A stretch of 64,000 bases of DNA from Bartonella sp. MM73XJBT.G (GCF_028618435.1 NZ_JAQISW010000005.1:1-64000); one strand, 5' to 3'; shown: positions 7,847 through 17,722, numbered from the stretch's first letter. A program made the numbers and translations. The notes: generated by a model not told the origin, from the letters alone.

Positions 7847-9013
7847 TTAATGTACCGCAGTGGTAAAGGCAATAAAAGAGGTATTTTACACACTGTACCT
7901 TTATAAAAAATTTATAAAACGAGTTTTTTATAAAGTTGAGTATTCATTTATTGGACCTATATCGTTAGCTTTTTTATAAATATGATACAATGTCGCTGTA
8001 TAAAAATGGGATATATTGTCTATTCGGCAAAAAATAACACCAAAGTTATACGAAATATCATACAGTTAGAGGATTCTTATATATAATATTAATATAAGAA
8101 TCTATGATAAAAAATAAGAGACATAATCATGATCGTATATAAGGGATAAGAAGTGTACACCCCATAATTGTCACTTTTTATTCCACAAGAAAGTGTAGAG
8201 ATAAGACAAGGATTAAATACAGAATCCAATTTCTTTTCCCTATTGTGTATATACTTATTTTTAATAATAACTCATCATTTTAAGTTTAGTTGAAAGGGCT
8301 AGGCTAAAGAGAGAGAAACTCTGTTATTTTGACTCTCTTATCGATAAAATATTTATATTGTCTATAAAAATTTTACTGACACACCATAAATATGATCAAC
8401 ATGTCGATGAAATATAAAAAACAGAGGCATCTCTTATGATTTCATCTCAAGCTAAGATTTCTTATAATACTGTAAACATCAATTTAATTGATACTTATGA
8501 AAATAAGTGAATATGAATAGGAGGAGTTTATGCCAAAATATAATATCACCAAGAGGAAATTGCTCTTACCAAATCGTTTACGGATAAGTAACTCTCTATA
8601 TGTAAGTTATAAAGAATGATAATGACTATCACCATTCTAGCATTATAGGAAAATATTCCCAACTTGATTTTAAAGAATAGGCAAACATATGTGCCAAAAA
8701 TGAAGAATAACGTAGCATTATTGTTTAGATGCTTAAATGTGATAACGCTCGTTTGAAAACACTATAGAGTCTTGAGTGTTAATCATTTGATGCTCTCTTA
8801 TACAGATTAAAAATTTGTAAAATATGAAATTAATAAATGTTGATAAGAACTCTTGTTGATTTATCAACTTATAAATGGATATAATGAACCTGCTTATTCT
8901 AGGAATCTAAAAGGAAAAAACACTAATATCACTGCACTTCTTCCTAGCTTGAAATAAGAAATCATTTACATTCGTTTTTTGTGAAAAATAAACGCAACTG
9001 AAAATCAAAACTA
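7847..9013. other. 1.17 kb gene-poor region with two very short ORFs
   Basis: No long frame exists. Two tiny frames are notable: 8436-8510 (24 aa, preceded by GAGG) and 8530-8619 (29 aa, preceded by an excellent AGGAGG at 8519-8524, starting MPKYNITKRKLLLPNRL and basic). They are 19 nt apart on the plus strand and could be a leader-peptide pair or relics of a decayed gene. A weak hairpin (aagagag ... ctctctt) lies near 8306-8340. I do not call either ORF as a gene. Confidence 0.3.
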
Positions 9014-9856
9014 ATGACAACAAAGCGAAAGACATCCCGAAAAAAAGCTATAAAACATCGTAAATACCATAGTAGTTTTATTATTACTCTTCTTCTTATA
9101 ATTTTTCAGTTTATTTTTTGGATAACAAAAACTCTTTATTTCTATACACGAAAAAATACTTTATTTTTTGTTGGCTCTATTATTTTTAGCATTAGTTTTT
9201 TATTTGTTTCAGTTAATGCTTTATTTTTGCAAATGACACCACATAAAAATATTTTCAATCAAATAAAGTTTTCTTCTACTCACAATATAGGAAAAAGCTC
9301 TAATCTATCTGAAAAAGAATCAAAATCACAAGAATCCTCTCGTGTAACTTCATTAAATTCTTCGAGTCATCACAACACAAATCCACCTTTCCTCCCTCAA
9401 TCAGCAAGCATGCTGGAAAAGCAAAAAGAACTTGCAGAATTAGGACTTTATGATGGACCTTTAGATGGACTAGAAGGACCTAAAACGCGTCGTGCCATCG
9501 CTTTATGGAAACAACAAGCGACTCAAAAAAAGAAAATTGACGTTTTACCCAACGCCAAAACAGATGAAATTGCAGTATTAATTAAGCAGAGCGAAATAGA
9601 AATGGCAAATGATACAACAACAAGAAATATAACAAATTCAGAAGAAGCTATTTTAGATCCTTCTGTTGAAGATATTTTACAGGTGCAAAAAGCTTTACGT
9701 AATTTTGGTCATGAGGAAATTCTTGTCACAGGAATAGAAGATCAAAAAACCATAGAAGCCTTAAAACAGTTTCAAAAAATGTTTGACCTTCCTATCACGG
9801 GAAAAATTAATTCCACAATTTTAATGAAAATGCGTGAAATTGGTTTATTAAATTAA
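9014..9856 (+). CDS. Membrane-anchored protein with two peptidoglycan-binding (PG_binding_1-like) domains
   Basis: The 280-residue product starts with a very basic cytoplasmic segment (residues 1-20), then two hydrophobic segments (about 22-40 and 49-73), a Ser/Asn-rich linker, and two copies of a PG_binding_1-like three-helix repeat. The first (about 132-165) has the hallmark LAELGLYDGPLDGLEGPKT and the second (about 220-278) has LQVQKALRNFG and QFQKMFDLPITGKIN. Such domains bind cell-wall glycopeptide, so the protein probably tethers the inner membrane to peptidoglycan. There is no catalytic domain. It shares the mucR/sufE neighbourhood common in Rhizobiales. The start ATG has no strong ribosome binding site. 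Confidence 0.8.
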   Translation: MTTKRKTSRKKAIKHRKYHSSFIITLLLIIFQFIFWITKTLYFYTRKNTLFFVGSIIFSISFLFVSVNALFLQMTPHKNIFNQIKFSSTHNIGKSSNLSEKESKSQESSRVTSLNSSSHHNTNPPFLPQSASMLEKQKELAELGLYDGPLDGLEGPKTRRAIALWKQQATQKKKIDVLPNAKTDEIAVLIKQSEIEMANDTTTRNITNSEEAILDPSVEDILQVQKALRNFGHEEILVTGIEDQKTIEALKQFQKMFDLPITGKINSTILMKMREIGLLN

Positions 9857-10749
9857 AGCTAATCGTCTATATCATAAAAACAATCTCTTAATTTATAATG
9901 ATAATTGATCATTTTCTTGTTTAATGTATTCGAATACAAAAATATTTCTTTACCGTAAACCCTTCTATATTAAATAATCAGAATAGTTTTCTTACATATT
10001 CCATATTGAGCCATACAATTGGCTAGCAAGGGGATCACAACCGATTGCAGAAAAAAGAAATCATTGTAAAGAAAGCAAAGGCACTTACTCTAAAATTTTT
10101 ATTGCTTCTGATGGTCACGGGACACGAAATTCTGTTGTCGTATCACACCTTCCCTTCATATTTTCGAGCCAGAAATGATCCATAATTACTGTCAATTTGA
10201 TTTTGTGAATATAACGCAAAAATATGTCCGAACACCTGTAAGAATAATGAGATGAAAAGCCGGTTGTGTTATGGCTGTTCTTTTGCAAAGTATTTTAAAA
10301 AGGCCGGCACATTTCTCTAATTCATAATTGGAAAGTTTTGTATTTTATAACGTTGTTTTCTAAAAAAGCCTGTGCTTTTGTTGTTGCTTGTCAATCAACA
10401 TTTAAGTCCTCATTCAATCGCATATTTGAGATAAAGACTAAGGCGCTTTCTCTACTGTTGTCGCTTTTGTATACCAAAGGGGTGCACGCGCGTATATCTG
10501 CTGTTTGTGTAATCTTTCGAAAACAGGAAGACAGCTTAATGTGGGCCGAACATAAAAGTTTTAAGAGTAGAAAACATTTGCCATTTTGGTCATTTTCTTT
10601 TCATTTAACTTTACGGCTTTCAAAGACATATAAAGCCGTATCTTCTTTTAAATAATGGAGAGTATTGCCTCACGCTTTTATTTATCACGTGTCTTTTTGG
10701 AATATTTCCTAACGTAAAATAAAACATCCCAAATGGAATATACTTTGCC
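9857..10749. other. Relic-rich gene-free region
   Basis: Apart from the possible transposase fragment at 10026-10178, I find no supported gene. A plus-strand frame of about 105 codons at 10338-10655 begins without a ribosome binding site and its composition (many Ser, Phe, Lys without domain pattern) looks accidental. The region continues on the right into the repeat-family copy at 10750-11110. Confidence 0.4.
10026..10178 (+). pseudogene. Possible fragment of an IS5-type transposase
   Basis: One frame reads through KESKGTYSKIFIASDGHGTR and ends at a TGA. This resembles the segment of IS5/IS427-type DDE transposases where a Gly-rich turn, a TKIH-type strand and a D-[AG]-x-G motif follow each other. 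No start, no other catalytic segment and no terminal inverted repeats are visible, so if real it is a small decayed remnant. The match is by eye and could be coincidental. Confidence 0.25.
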
Positions 10750-11110
10750 ATTCACGGGGCTTTCTTTGAAATAAACACTCTCAAAGTACCCAAACCCATT
10801 TTGCAATAATGCCCGCGAATAATATAATAGCAATTCCGCTGTGCACTATCATCTTTATGCTTGTAAAGAAGAAAGCTGGCATCATTACACACTGTCCCTA
10901 CTTTCAATATTGTAACAACTCTTGAAACTTGAGACGATTTATAAAAAAGCATATCTTCGCTTTAATTTTTTATCTACATAGTTCTCTCCACCTATAAAAG
11001 CAAAAAATATAGTTTTCATTGATTCAATTATAAAAGAAGCTGAAATGAGAAAATGTTATGATATTCGGGAGAATATTCAATATGATAAATATATAAATTA
11101 TATTTATAAT
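10740..11110 (-). repeat. Dispersed repeat family, copy A (leader plus open short ORF)
   Basis: On the minus strand this copy starts with an AT-rich leader (about 11110 to 11012) that ends in ttgaatcaatgaaaac (11012-11027), followed by a spacer and a short ORF at 10952-10752. Leader and ORF align along their length with copies near 17.3, 20.8, 30.2 and 38.4 kb; the closing 16-mer differs by one base from that in the copies at 30.2 and 38.4 kb. It lies alone between the relic zone and ppdK. Confidence 0.65.
10752..10952 (-). CDS. Short ORF of the dispersed repeat family, hypothetical
   Basis: The 66-residue frame starts MLFYKSSQVSRVVTIL and runs through SFLLYKHKDDS to MGLGTLRVF. The same order of segments appears, interrupted by stops, in the copy at 30202-30360 (MPFYESS, stop, then VATL and LLPYKLKDG), which also has ATG at the matching position. 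It has no recognisable domain, signal peptide or membrane segment and a weak ribosome binding site. It could be the least damaged member of a small gene family, or itself a relic whose frame happens to be open. Confidence 0.35.
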   Translation of the reverse strand: MLFYKSSQVSRVVTILKVGTVCNDASFLLYKHKDDSAQRNCYYIIRGHYCKMGLGTLRVFISKKAP

Positions 11111-11128
11111 CAATGCCTTATATAACTT

Positions 11129-11356
11129 TTATATTTCTTCATAAACATAAAGTTGGTAGCGCACAGGGAGTTTTATAAACTCTGAGGAAATTTTATAATT
11201 ACAAGAAGTTTTACATAATCCCATTCTACGAATAATAATTTGAAATGGATTAGGAGGCATTTCTTCAAAACAGCCTATCAATGTACAAAATAAATGCGTT
11301 TGTTTGAAGCATTCTGTTTTGTGTGAGGCGTTCATCCTGTTAAAAGGCAAACGCAT
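11129..11356 (-). CDS. Hypothetical 75-residue ORF, doubtful
   Basis: This minus-strand frame lies between the repeat copy and ppdK. Its C-terminal half (KISSEFIKLPVRYQLYVYEE) looks protein-like, but no Shine-Dalgarno sequence precedes the ATG and I recognise no family. It is either a small lineage-specific gene or the 3' fragment of a lost gene. The remainder of the gap up to ppdK (11357-11608) shows nothing further. Confidence 0.25.
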   Translation of the reverse strand: MRLPFNRMNASHKTECFKQTHLFCTLIGCFEEMPPNPFQIIIRRMGLCKTSCNYKISSEFIKLPVRYQLYVYEEI

Positions 11357-11608
11357 GAATTAATTGCACAATAGCATCCCACTCTCTATCAAGTAACCCG
11401 TCCATACGTGAAAGCCTATTAATAATAACCCTTTGTTTTATCTTGCCTCATACTTTCTTTCATGCCCCTCTCAAAAATACACTTTCTCACATGCTATAAA
11501 TTATAGAGGATTCTAGAAATGCTTTGTATTTTCTTTAAGGAATAAAATAAAAGAACGTACATAAAAATTTATTTCACTGGTAACGATACAATAAAAAATA
11601 TTAACCCG

Positions 11609-14275
11609 TTATATTTTTTTTGCTATCGCAGCTTGCGCTGCCGCTAAACGGGCAATTGGAACTCTAAAAGGAGAACATGAAACATAATCTAGGTTATTTT
11701 CTTCACATAAAGCAATAGAAGCAGGATCACCTCCATGTTCACCACAAATTCCCAATTTTATTTTTGCACGCTTTGAGCGTCCACGCTGTGCAGCAATAGC
11801 AATCAGTTCTCCTACACCATCACGATCAATAGATACGAAAGGATCTTGTTCTAAAAGACCTTTTTGAAAATAAGTTGCCAAAAAAGGAGCAGCATCATCA
11901 CGGGAAATTCCAAAAGTGGTTTGTGTCAAATCGTTTGTTCCAAATGAAAAAAATTCTGCTGTTTCAGCAATTTCATCGGCTCGAAGCGCTGCTCTTGGAA
12001 GCTCAATCATCGTCCCAACCATATACTGAATAGAACTTCCCTTTTCTTTCATCACTTCCTCAGCAACCTGATCAATACGCGCTTTGACAAAATCAAGTTC
12101 AGATTTAAGCGCAATAAGTGGCACCATAATTTCAAGCATAACAGGAGATCCAGATTTTTGGGCGGCTTCTGCTGCCGCTTCAAAAATCGCCCGCGCTTGC
12201 ATTTCAGCGATTTCAGGATAAGTAATGGCTAAACGACATCCTCGTAATCCAAGCATAGGGTTAAATTCGTGCAACTGCTGTGCGCGTTCAGCAAGCGCTT
12301 CCACAGAAACCCCCATAGCTTTTGCAACTTCAAGAATTTCTGCATCGGTTTTTGGTAGAAATTCATGGAGTGGCGGATCGAGCAAGCGAATGGTCACAGG
12401 CAAACCACACATAATTTCAAATAATTCACTAAAATCTGAACGCTGCATTGGCAAAAGCTTATCTAACGCTTTGCGACGTCCACTTTCATCATGACTTAAA
12501 ATCATTTCACGCATGGCAACAATACGTTCACCAGAAAAAAACATATGCTCCGTACGGCAAAGACCAATACCTTCAGCCCCAAAAGAACGCCCCATACGGG
12601 CATCAGATGGTGTCTCAGCATTGGCGCGAACTCTTATACGTCGCATCCCATCAGCCCATTCCATCAACTTTGCAAAGTCTCCGCAAAGTTCGGGCTGCAA
12701 CATCGCAACCTTCCCTTTGAAAATTTCCCCACTTCCACCATCAATTGTGATAATATCACCCTTTTTAAAGCTTTCTCCTGAAGCAAGCAGCGTATTTGTG
12801 TTATAATCAATCCGTACACTACCAGCACCGGAAATACATGGCTTTCCCATCCCCCGCGCTACAACAGCAGCATGGCTTGTCATGCCACCACGCGTTGTTA
12901 AAATTCCTTCAGCTGCATGCATCCCATGAATATCTTCTGGGCTTGTTTCTACACGGACTAAAATAACTTTGCGCCCTTCTGCCGATGCTGTTTCCGCCTC
13001 TTCTGACGTAAAAACAATTTCACCCGTTGCGGCTCCAGGAGACGCCGGTAAACCACGTCCTATAACAAAACGTTCTGCTTTGGGATCTAGTGTTGGGTGT
13101 AAAAGTTGGTCAAGTGACTTTGCATCAATACGCATGACAGCCTCTTCACGACTTATTAAACCCTCTTCAACCATTTCAATTGCCATCTTGAGAGCTGCAC
13201 GAGCCGTGCGCTTTCCTGAACGAGTCTGCAACATCCATAATTTACCCTTTTCAATGGTAAATTCGAGATCCTGCATATCTCGATAATGCTGCTCAAGCTT
13301 CTGCGCGATCTGACATAACTTAAAAAAAGCTTCAGGCATGATTTTTTCTAAAGACGGATTATTTGAACCAGCAACAATACGTGCATTTTCTGTAATATTT
13401 TGAGGCGTTCGAATCCCCGCCACAACATCCTCCCCCTGCGCATTAACTAAAAATTCACCATAAAGTTCTTTTTGTCCTGTCGATGGATTGCGTGTAAAAG
13501 CCACACCTGTTGCCGAATCTTCCCCCATGTTACCAAAAACCATAGCTTGCACATTCACGGCCGTTCCCCAGCTTTCAGGAATGCCATGTAAACGGCGATA
13601 AGTAACTGCACGTGCTGTCATCCAACTTGAAAAAACAGCTCCAATCGCCCCCCATAACTGTTGTTCATGATCTTGTGGAAAAGGCTTTCCTAATTGTTTT
13701 TCAACATAGGCTTTATAAGAAATAATGACATTTTTCCAATCATCTGCTGTCATTTCTGTATCAACAGTGTAACCATTGTGTGCTTTTACTTCATCAAGAA
13801 TCTCTTCAAAATACGAATGGTCTAACCCCAAAACAACGTTAGAATACATTTGGATAAAACGCCGATAACTATCATAAGCAAAACGTTCATTATTGGCTTG
13901 TAAAGCAATCGCTTTGACAGTTTCATCATTCATGCCAAGATTTAGCACTGTATCCATCATCCCTGGCATAGAAGCTCGCGCCCCTGAACGAACAGAAAGC
14001 AAAAGGGGTCTTTGTTCATTCCCAAATTCACGTCCGGTTTGTTCAGCAACGCGTCTTAGCGCTTTCTTAACAGATTCCTGTAGCTCTTCTGGATATGATT
14101 TGTCATGGGCATAATAAAAATTACAAACTTCTGTTGTCAGAGTAAAGCCGGGCGGTACCGGCAAACCCAGATTACTCATTTCTGCCAAATTAGCGCCTTT
14201 ACCTCCCAGAAGATTACGCTCGCTTGCGCTTCCTTCTGCGCTACCATCTCCAAAACTATAAACCCATTTTTTCAT
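11609..14275 (-). CDS. ppdK: Pyruvate, phosphate dikinase
   Basis: The 888-residue enzyme interconverts pyruvate, ATP and phosphate with phosphoenolpyruvate, AMP and pyrophosphate. The three domains are complete: an N-terminal ATP-grasp domain with GGKGANLAEM, a swivelling phosphohistidine domain with GGMTSHAAVVARGMG (catalytic His near residue 468), and a C-terminal PEP/pyruvate TIM barrel with EGIGLCRTEHMF, SFGTNDLTQTTFG and GICGEHGGDP. Length is normal. The ATG is preceded by GGGAGGA. In an organism feeding on amino acids and host carbon, the enzyme can serve gluconeogenic or glycolytic flux. It is transcribed in the same direction as the upstream dsbA-like gene, 190 bp away. Confidence 0.96.
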   Translation of the reverse strand: MKKWVYSFGDGSAEGSASERNLLGGKGANLAEMSNLGLPVPPGFTLTTEVCNFYYAHDKSYPEELQESVKKALRRVAEQTGREFGNEQRPLLLSVRSGARASMPGMMDTVLNLGMNDETVKAIALQANNERFAYDSYRRFIQMYSNVVLGLDHSYFEEILDEVKAHNGYTVDTEMTADDWKNVIISYKAYVEKQLGKPFPQDHEQQLWGAIGAVFSSWMTARAVTYRRLHGIPESWGTAVNVQAMVFGNMGEDSATGVAFTRNPSTGQKELYGEFLVNAQGEDVVAGIRTPQNITENARIVAGSNNPSLEKIMPEAFFKLCQIAQKLEQHYRDMQDLEFTIEKGKLWMLQTRSGKRTARAALKMAIEMVEEGLISREEAVMRIDAKSLDQLLHPTLDPKAERFVIGRGLPASPGAATGEIVFTSEEAETASAEGRKVILVRVETSPEDIHGMHAAEGILTTRGGMTSHAAVVARGMGKPCISGAGSVRIDYNTNTLLASGESFKKGDIITIDGGSGEIFKGKVAMLQPELCGDFAKLMEWADGMRRIRVRANAETPSDARMGRSFGAEGIGLCRTEHMFFSGERIVAMREMILSHDESGRRKALDKLLPMQRSDFSELFEIMCGLPVTIRLLDPPLHEFLPKTDAEILEVAKAMGVSVEALAERAQQLHEFNPMLGLRGCRLAITYPEIAEMQARAIFEAAAEAAQKSGSPVMLEIMVPLIALKSELDFVKARIDQVAEEVMKEKGSSIQYMVGTMIELPRAALRADEIAETAEFFSFGTNDLTQTTFGISRDDAAPFLATYFQKGLLEQDPFVSIDRDGVGELIAIAAQRGRSKRAKIKLGICGEHGGDPASIALCEENNLDYVSCSPFRVPIARLAAAQAAIAKKI

Positions 14276-14465
14276 TATACAAATCCTCCCATATCAGCAT
14301 CAAAATATCATTCAACCTAAGCTCATTTAAATGCAATGATTTGATTTTAAAACCGGCAAAACAAAAAATATCGTTTCATAATCACTTCATAAATGCATAA
14401 TAACAATCATTCCAAAAGAGAAATGACCACATATCTCACTTATCCACCTTTTGGAGGATTAAAAC

Positions 14466-15122
14466 TCAGTTTTTAAGATAACTATCAATCACCGAAAAAA
14501 AGTCTTCTACTTTCATGGCACCTTCATATTTATCACCATTGATAAAGAAAGTAGGCGTTGCTGTGACACCAAGTTCTTTACCACGCTCAAAAGATGCATT
14601 CACTTCATCTAAAATGGCCTGATTTTTCAAACACGCAGTAAAACTCTCATCTGTAAAACCCGCCATTAAGCTAATTTTTTTCAACGGCGTTAGAGCATCT
14701 TTTACCCAAACCCACTCATTTTGTTTTTGAAATAAAACTTCTATCAAAGGAAAATAGCGATCTTCTGGTGCACATCGTGCTAACATAAAACCTGCTGTTG
14801 CCCGAGGATCAAAAGCATAATCGCGAAAAATCATTTTTACTTTACCTGTTTTGATATATTTTTTACGAATTTGAGGAAGGATATCATTATAAAAATGCGC
14901 ACAATGCGTACATGTCAACGAAGCATACTCAACAATGATGACTGGAGCATCTGCCTCTCCTTCAAAGCGATCCTTTACTCTACCCGATTGAAGAAGCTCA
15001 GCCATATCTACCGTTGCAACAGGTTTGGGGCCATGCGCTAAAGCAACTGTTACACTGTTTTGTACAATCGTTATGAAGAGAAAAATTATTCCGAGAGATA
15101 AAAAAGAACGATATTTTACCAT
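14466..15122 (-). CDS. DsbA-family periplasmic thiol oxidoreductase
   Basis: The 218-residue precursor has an N-terminal signal peptide (about residues 1-29, ending ALA-H) and a DsbA-type thioredoxin fold with a helical insertion. The redox motif is C71-T-H-C74, and the cis-Pro loop is in GVTATPTFFING. Such proteins introduce or maintain disulfides in exported proteins. The C-T-H-C dipeptide and the GAMKVEDF ending are typical of alphaproteobacterial DsbA-like proteins encoded next to a DUF721 gene and mutY, as here. It is 83 bp downstream of the DUF721 gene on the same strand, so the two may be co-transcribed. Confidence 0.9.
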   Translation of the reverse strand: MVKYRSFLSLGIIFLFITIVQNSVTVALAHGPKPVATVDMAELLQSGRVKDRFEGEADAPVIIVEYASLTCTHCAHFYNDILPQIRKKYIKTGKVKMIFRDYAFDPRATAGFMLARCAPEDRYFPLIEVLFQKQNEWVWVKDALTPLKKISLMAGFTDESFTACLKNQAILDEVNASFERGKELGVTATPTFFINGDKYEGAMKVEDFFSVIDSYLKN

Positions 15123-15205
15123 AAATAATACTTTTCTGTTGTTATTAAACTAATAGGAATCCAATGCTTTTGCATATATTAAAGAAAAATATCTAAAATA
15201 TCTTG

Positions 15206-15724
15206 CTATTTATTATTTTTTTCCGAGAAAATGCAACTGCCAAGTTTATAAAGTGATTGGCGTAAGCTTTTATCTTCAATCCCTTCGAGCATTTTTTCCA
15301 AGCATTTTTTATCTATTTCACTCAAAGTTGGCTTTAGAGGCACATGATTCATAAAAATCGACAGACTTCTTTGCTCAATCTTGATACGATCAATAGCAAT
15401 ATAACCAAAAAATCCATTAATTCTATGAAGCAATTCTTCTGTTTCATGCATCAATTTTAACGCAGCAAATCCTTCACATGCAATAACAAGTGTTGCGGGC
15501 TTAAAAACTTCATCTTGATCTGCCCGACGTTTCCAAATAATTTTAAGGGGTATTGTATGTTTACTGATATCATAGCCCGCAATTTGTGGCCAATGCTCTA
15601 TAAGCGCAACATTAAGCCCTGTCCGTTTACGTAAAACTGGATCAAGTATTTTCAAAACCGTCCTCGAAAGAGAATAAAAAGCATGCTTTTTTAGTTGTTT
15701 TCTCATTTTTAGATCATTGTTCAA
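15206..15724 (-). CDS. DUF721 (DciA-like) protein
   Basis: The 172-residue product matches the DUF721 family: an N-terminal segment (LSRTVLKILDPVLRKRTGLN), the WPQIAG motif, a KH-like core with LVIACEGFAALKL, and a variable C-terminal tail. The related DciA proteins interact with the replicative helicase DnaB in bacteria that lack DnaC; whether this shorter alphaproteobacterial type does so is inferred. It diverges from mutY with 193 bp between the start codons, and precedes the dsbA-like gene. Confidence 0.8.
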   Translation of the reverse strand: MNNDLKMRKQLKKHAFYSLSRTVLKILDPVLRKRTGLNVALIEHWPQIAGYDISKHTIPLKIIWKRRADQDEVFKPATLVIACEGFAALKLMHETEELLHRINGFFGYIAIDRIKIEQRSLSIFMNHVPLKPTLSEIDKKCLEKMLEGIEDKSLRQSLYKLGSCIFSEKNNK

Positions 15725-15917
15725 TCATTTACTCAATTACAATCATTTGTTTCATCTAAAAATTATTACCTTTCCAATTTATATAATATCAACAAAATAG
15801 ACATTCTCTCTTCAGCAAAAATCTCGAAAATAAAAATACAAGAGCAAAAAAACATAGATGAACCAATAAATGCTTTTTTCTTTTGCATTTTACATCTCCC
15901 TATGCTTGAAAACAATC

Positions 15918-16976
15918 ATGTATGAAATTTCTTCGCACCTCCTTTCTTGGTACGATCAAAATCACCGACATCTCCCATGGCGGATTACTCCTGAAGAACA
16001 AAAACAAGGTATCCGTCCTGATCCTTATCACGTTTGGCTTTCTGAAATCATGCTTCAACAAACGACCGTTGAAACGGTTAAGCCTTATTTTAAAAAATTT
16101 CTGAAACTTTGGCCTGATCTTTCTTCTTTAGCAAAAGCCTCACAAGATGACATTATGAAAGCATGGGCTGGACTTGGTTATTATTCACGCGCACGTAATC
16201 TTAAAAAATGTTCAAGACAGCTTGTTGAAAACTACGCAGGACAATTTCCACAATCTGTAAAAACCTTACGAACTCTTGCGGGGATTGGAGATTATACAGC
16301 CTCAGCCATTGCCGCAATCGCTTTTAACCACCCTGTAGCAGTGGTTGATGGTAATGTCGAACGTGTGGTAGCTCGCCTTTTTGCTATCACTTCAATATTA
16401 CCAAAAGCAAAAACTGAAATTAAAGAACAAACACAAAAAATTATTGCTTTAAATCGTCCTGGCGACTTTGCTCAAGCAATGATGGATTTGGGAGCAACAA
16501 TTTGTACTCCACGCAAACCATCTTGTTCTATCTGCCCTCTTCAAAGTTTATGCAAAGCGGAAAAGATACAACAAACAGAAGCTTTTCCAGTCAAAACTCC
16601 TAAAAAAGAACGCCCTTTAAAAACAGGTGTTGCTTTTGTGATCCTTAATAAAAAGAGACAAATTTATTTAGAAAAAAGACAGACACAAAAACTCCTTGGC
16701 GGAATGACCCAAATTCCTAATAATATTGGCATAAACAACGAAAATGGACTTCAAAATGCACCCTTTACTGCTAATTGGAAATTCAAAGGACAAATTACCC
16801 ATGTTTTCACTCACTTTTCTCTAAAACTCGATGTTTACTATACTGACGATCTTCATGAAACGAATTGTGAAAATGGTTGGTGGTGCAATATTCAACACCT
16901 TGCCGAAGAAGCGCTCCCTACTGTTATGAAAAAAGCTATCTCCATAGCACTTCCCAATTCGTTCAGATTTAAATGA
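15918..16976 (+). CDS. mutY: A/G-specific adenine DNA glycosylase
   Basis: The 352-residue enzyme removes adenine mispaired with 8-oxoguanine. The N-terminal helix-hairpin-helix domain carries the catalytic Glu in SEIMLQQTTVETV and the Asp in AVVDGNVERV. A [4Fe-4S] loop, C-x6-C-x2-C-x5-C, is complete in CTPRKPSCSICPLQSLC. The C-terminal third is the NUDIX-like 8-oxoG recognition domain, ending with the HVFTHFSLKLDVY segment. I chose the ATG at 15918 (MYEISSHLLSWYDQ) because homologues begin with this helix; the upstream in-frame start would add 16 hydrophobic residues. Confidence 0.95.
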   Translation: MYEISSHLLSWYDQNHRHLPWRITPEEQKQGIRPDPYHVWLSEIMLQQTTVETVKPYFKKFLKLWPDLSSLAKASQDDIMKAWAGLGYYSRARNLKKCSRQLVENYAGQFPQSVKTLRTLAGIGDYTASAIAAIAFNHPVAVVDGNVERVVARLFAITSILPKAKTEIKEQTQKIIALNRPGDFAQAMMDLGATICTPRKPSCSICPLQSLCKAEKIQQTEAFPVKTPKKERPLKTGVAFVILNKKRQIYLEKRQTQKLLGGMTQIPNNIGINNENGLQNAPFTANWKFKGQITHVFTHFSLKLDVYYTDDLHETNCENGWWCNIQHLAEEALPTVMKKAISIALPNSFRFK

Positions 16977-17139
16977 CCGTCCCTATTGATAAAAATGTTT
17001 GTTAACGGAGACTTTGATATCCCTAGTGACCATTTCTTCCTCTGTAAAAGAAAATTTAAGAACGTGAAATAACCAATTTTTCTTACAAATAAAAATTAAG
17101 CAAAAATAAAAAAAGCTTAGAAAGCTTATAGTTAAATTT
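16977..17139. other. Start of the 0.7 kb mutY-ccrM gap
   Basis: The gap runs from 16977 to the ccrM terminator at 17722. A short stem (aagctt ... agctta, near 17113-17128) after mutY is too weak to call. The middle holds repeat-family copy B. From 17426 to 17690 the sequence is AT-rich with nothing I can support. Confidence 0.4.
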
Positions 17140-17425
17140 CAGGATTTATCTTTTTTCACTTACGCAAAAGCAAGCCGATACAATCACACACTTTATCAAC
17201 TTCCAATGTTGTCTACAGCCCACAACTCTTGAGAGGGTTCATAAGAAGTACTTTTAGTCCTTTCTTTAGAAATTTTAGCCCTATATTAGCTCCGCTTATG
17301 AGGTGCAAAAAAGTGATTTTTATTGACTCAATATAAAACAGCTTTGAAATAAAAAAATATGACGATATTTGAGACGCTAATTCAAAAGATGAATAATGCT
17401 GAATTATCGTTATAAGTTAATATAT
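17140..17425 (-). repeat. Dispersed repeat family, copy B (degenerate)
   Basis: Read on the minus strand, a leader (17425 to 17316) with ttataacgataa, ttattca and ttatttcaaa segments ends in ttgagtcaataaaaat (17316-17331), and then comes a core with ctctcaagagttg and aaaaaagataaatcctg that aligns with copies A, C, D and E. The coding frame of the core is broken by several stops (after a PSQEL segment), so this is a relic. Similarity is recognised by eye. Confidence 0.5.
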
Positions 17426-17693
17426 TGCTATACTGCACGCACATCCATAAATGTACATACTCCCTCCTTAAAAGAACTTAATTTTTTTGAACTTCTAAAT
17501 GAATCTTTTTAATTCTGTTATTTGATTTTCATAAAATTATATCGATTGATAATTTGACTATTTTTATACTTAAATAAAAGTATAGAATGAAGATTCTTCA
17601 CCTTAATTTTTTCTACAAGAAATATAAGAAAACACTCACTTTCCACTTTGCAAGCAAAACGAGCATATAAATAACGCTTTTAAAAGCATAAAA

Positions 17694-17722
17694 TGCCCTT
17701 ATGTCTCTCTTAATTAAGGGCA
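17694..17722 (-). terminator. Intrinsic terminator of ccrM
   Basis: On the minus strand a perfect 8 bp stem (tgccctta at 17722-17715 and taagggca at 17701-17694) with a 13 nt loop is followed directly by ttttatg. It lies 43 bp after the ccrM stop codon, which fits rho-independent termination. Confidence 0.65.

Noticed and set aside
10338-10655. 105-codon plus-strand frame in the relic zone
   Set aside because: No ribosome binding site, no domain pattern, and a composition typical of accidental frames in AT-rich DNA.
12448-12806. Several overlapping plus-strand frames of 78-97 codons
   Set aside because: They are antisense to the conserved catalytic core of ppdK and are explained by its codon usage.
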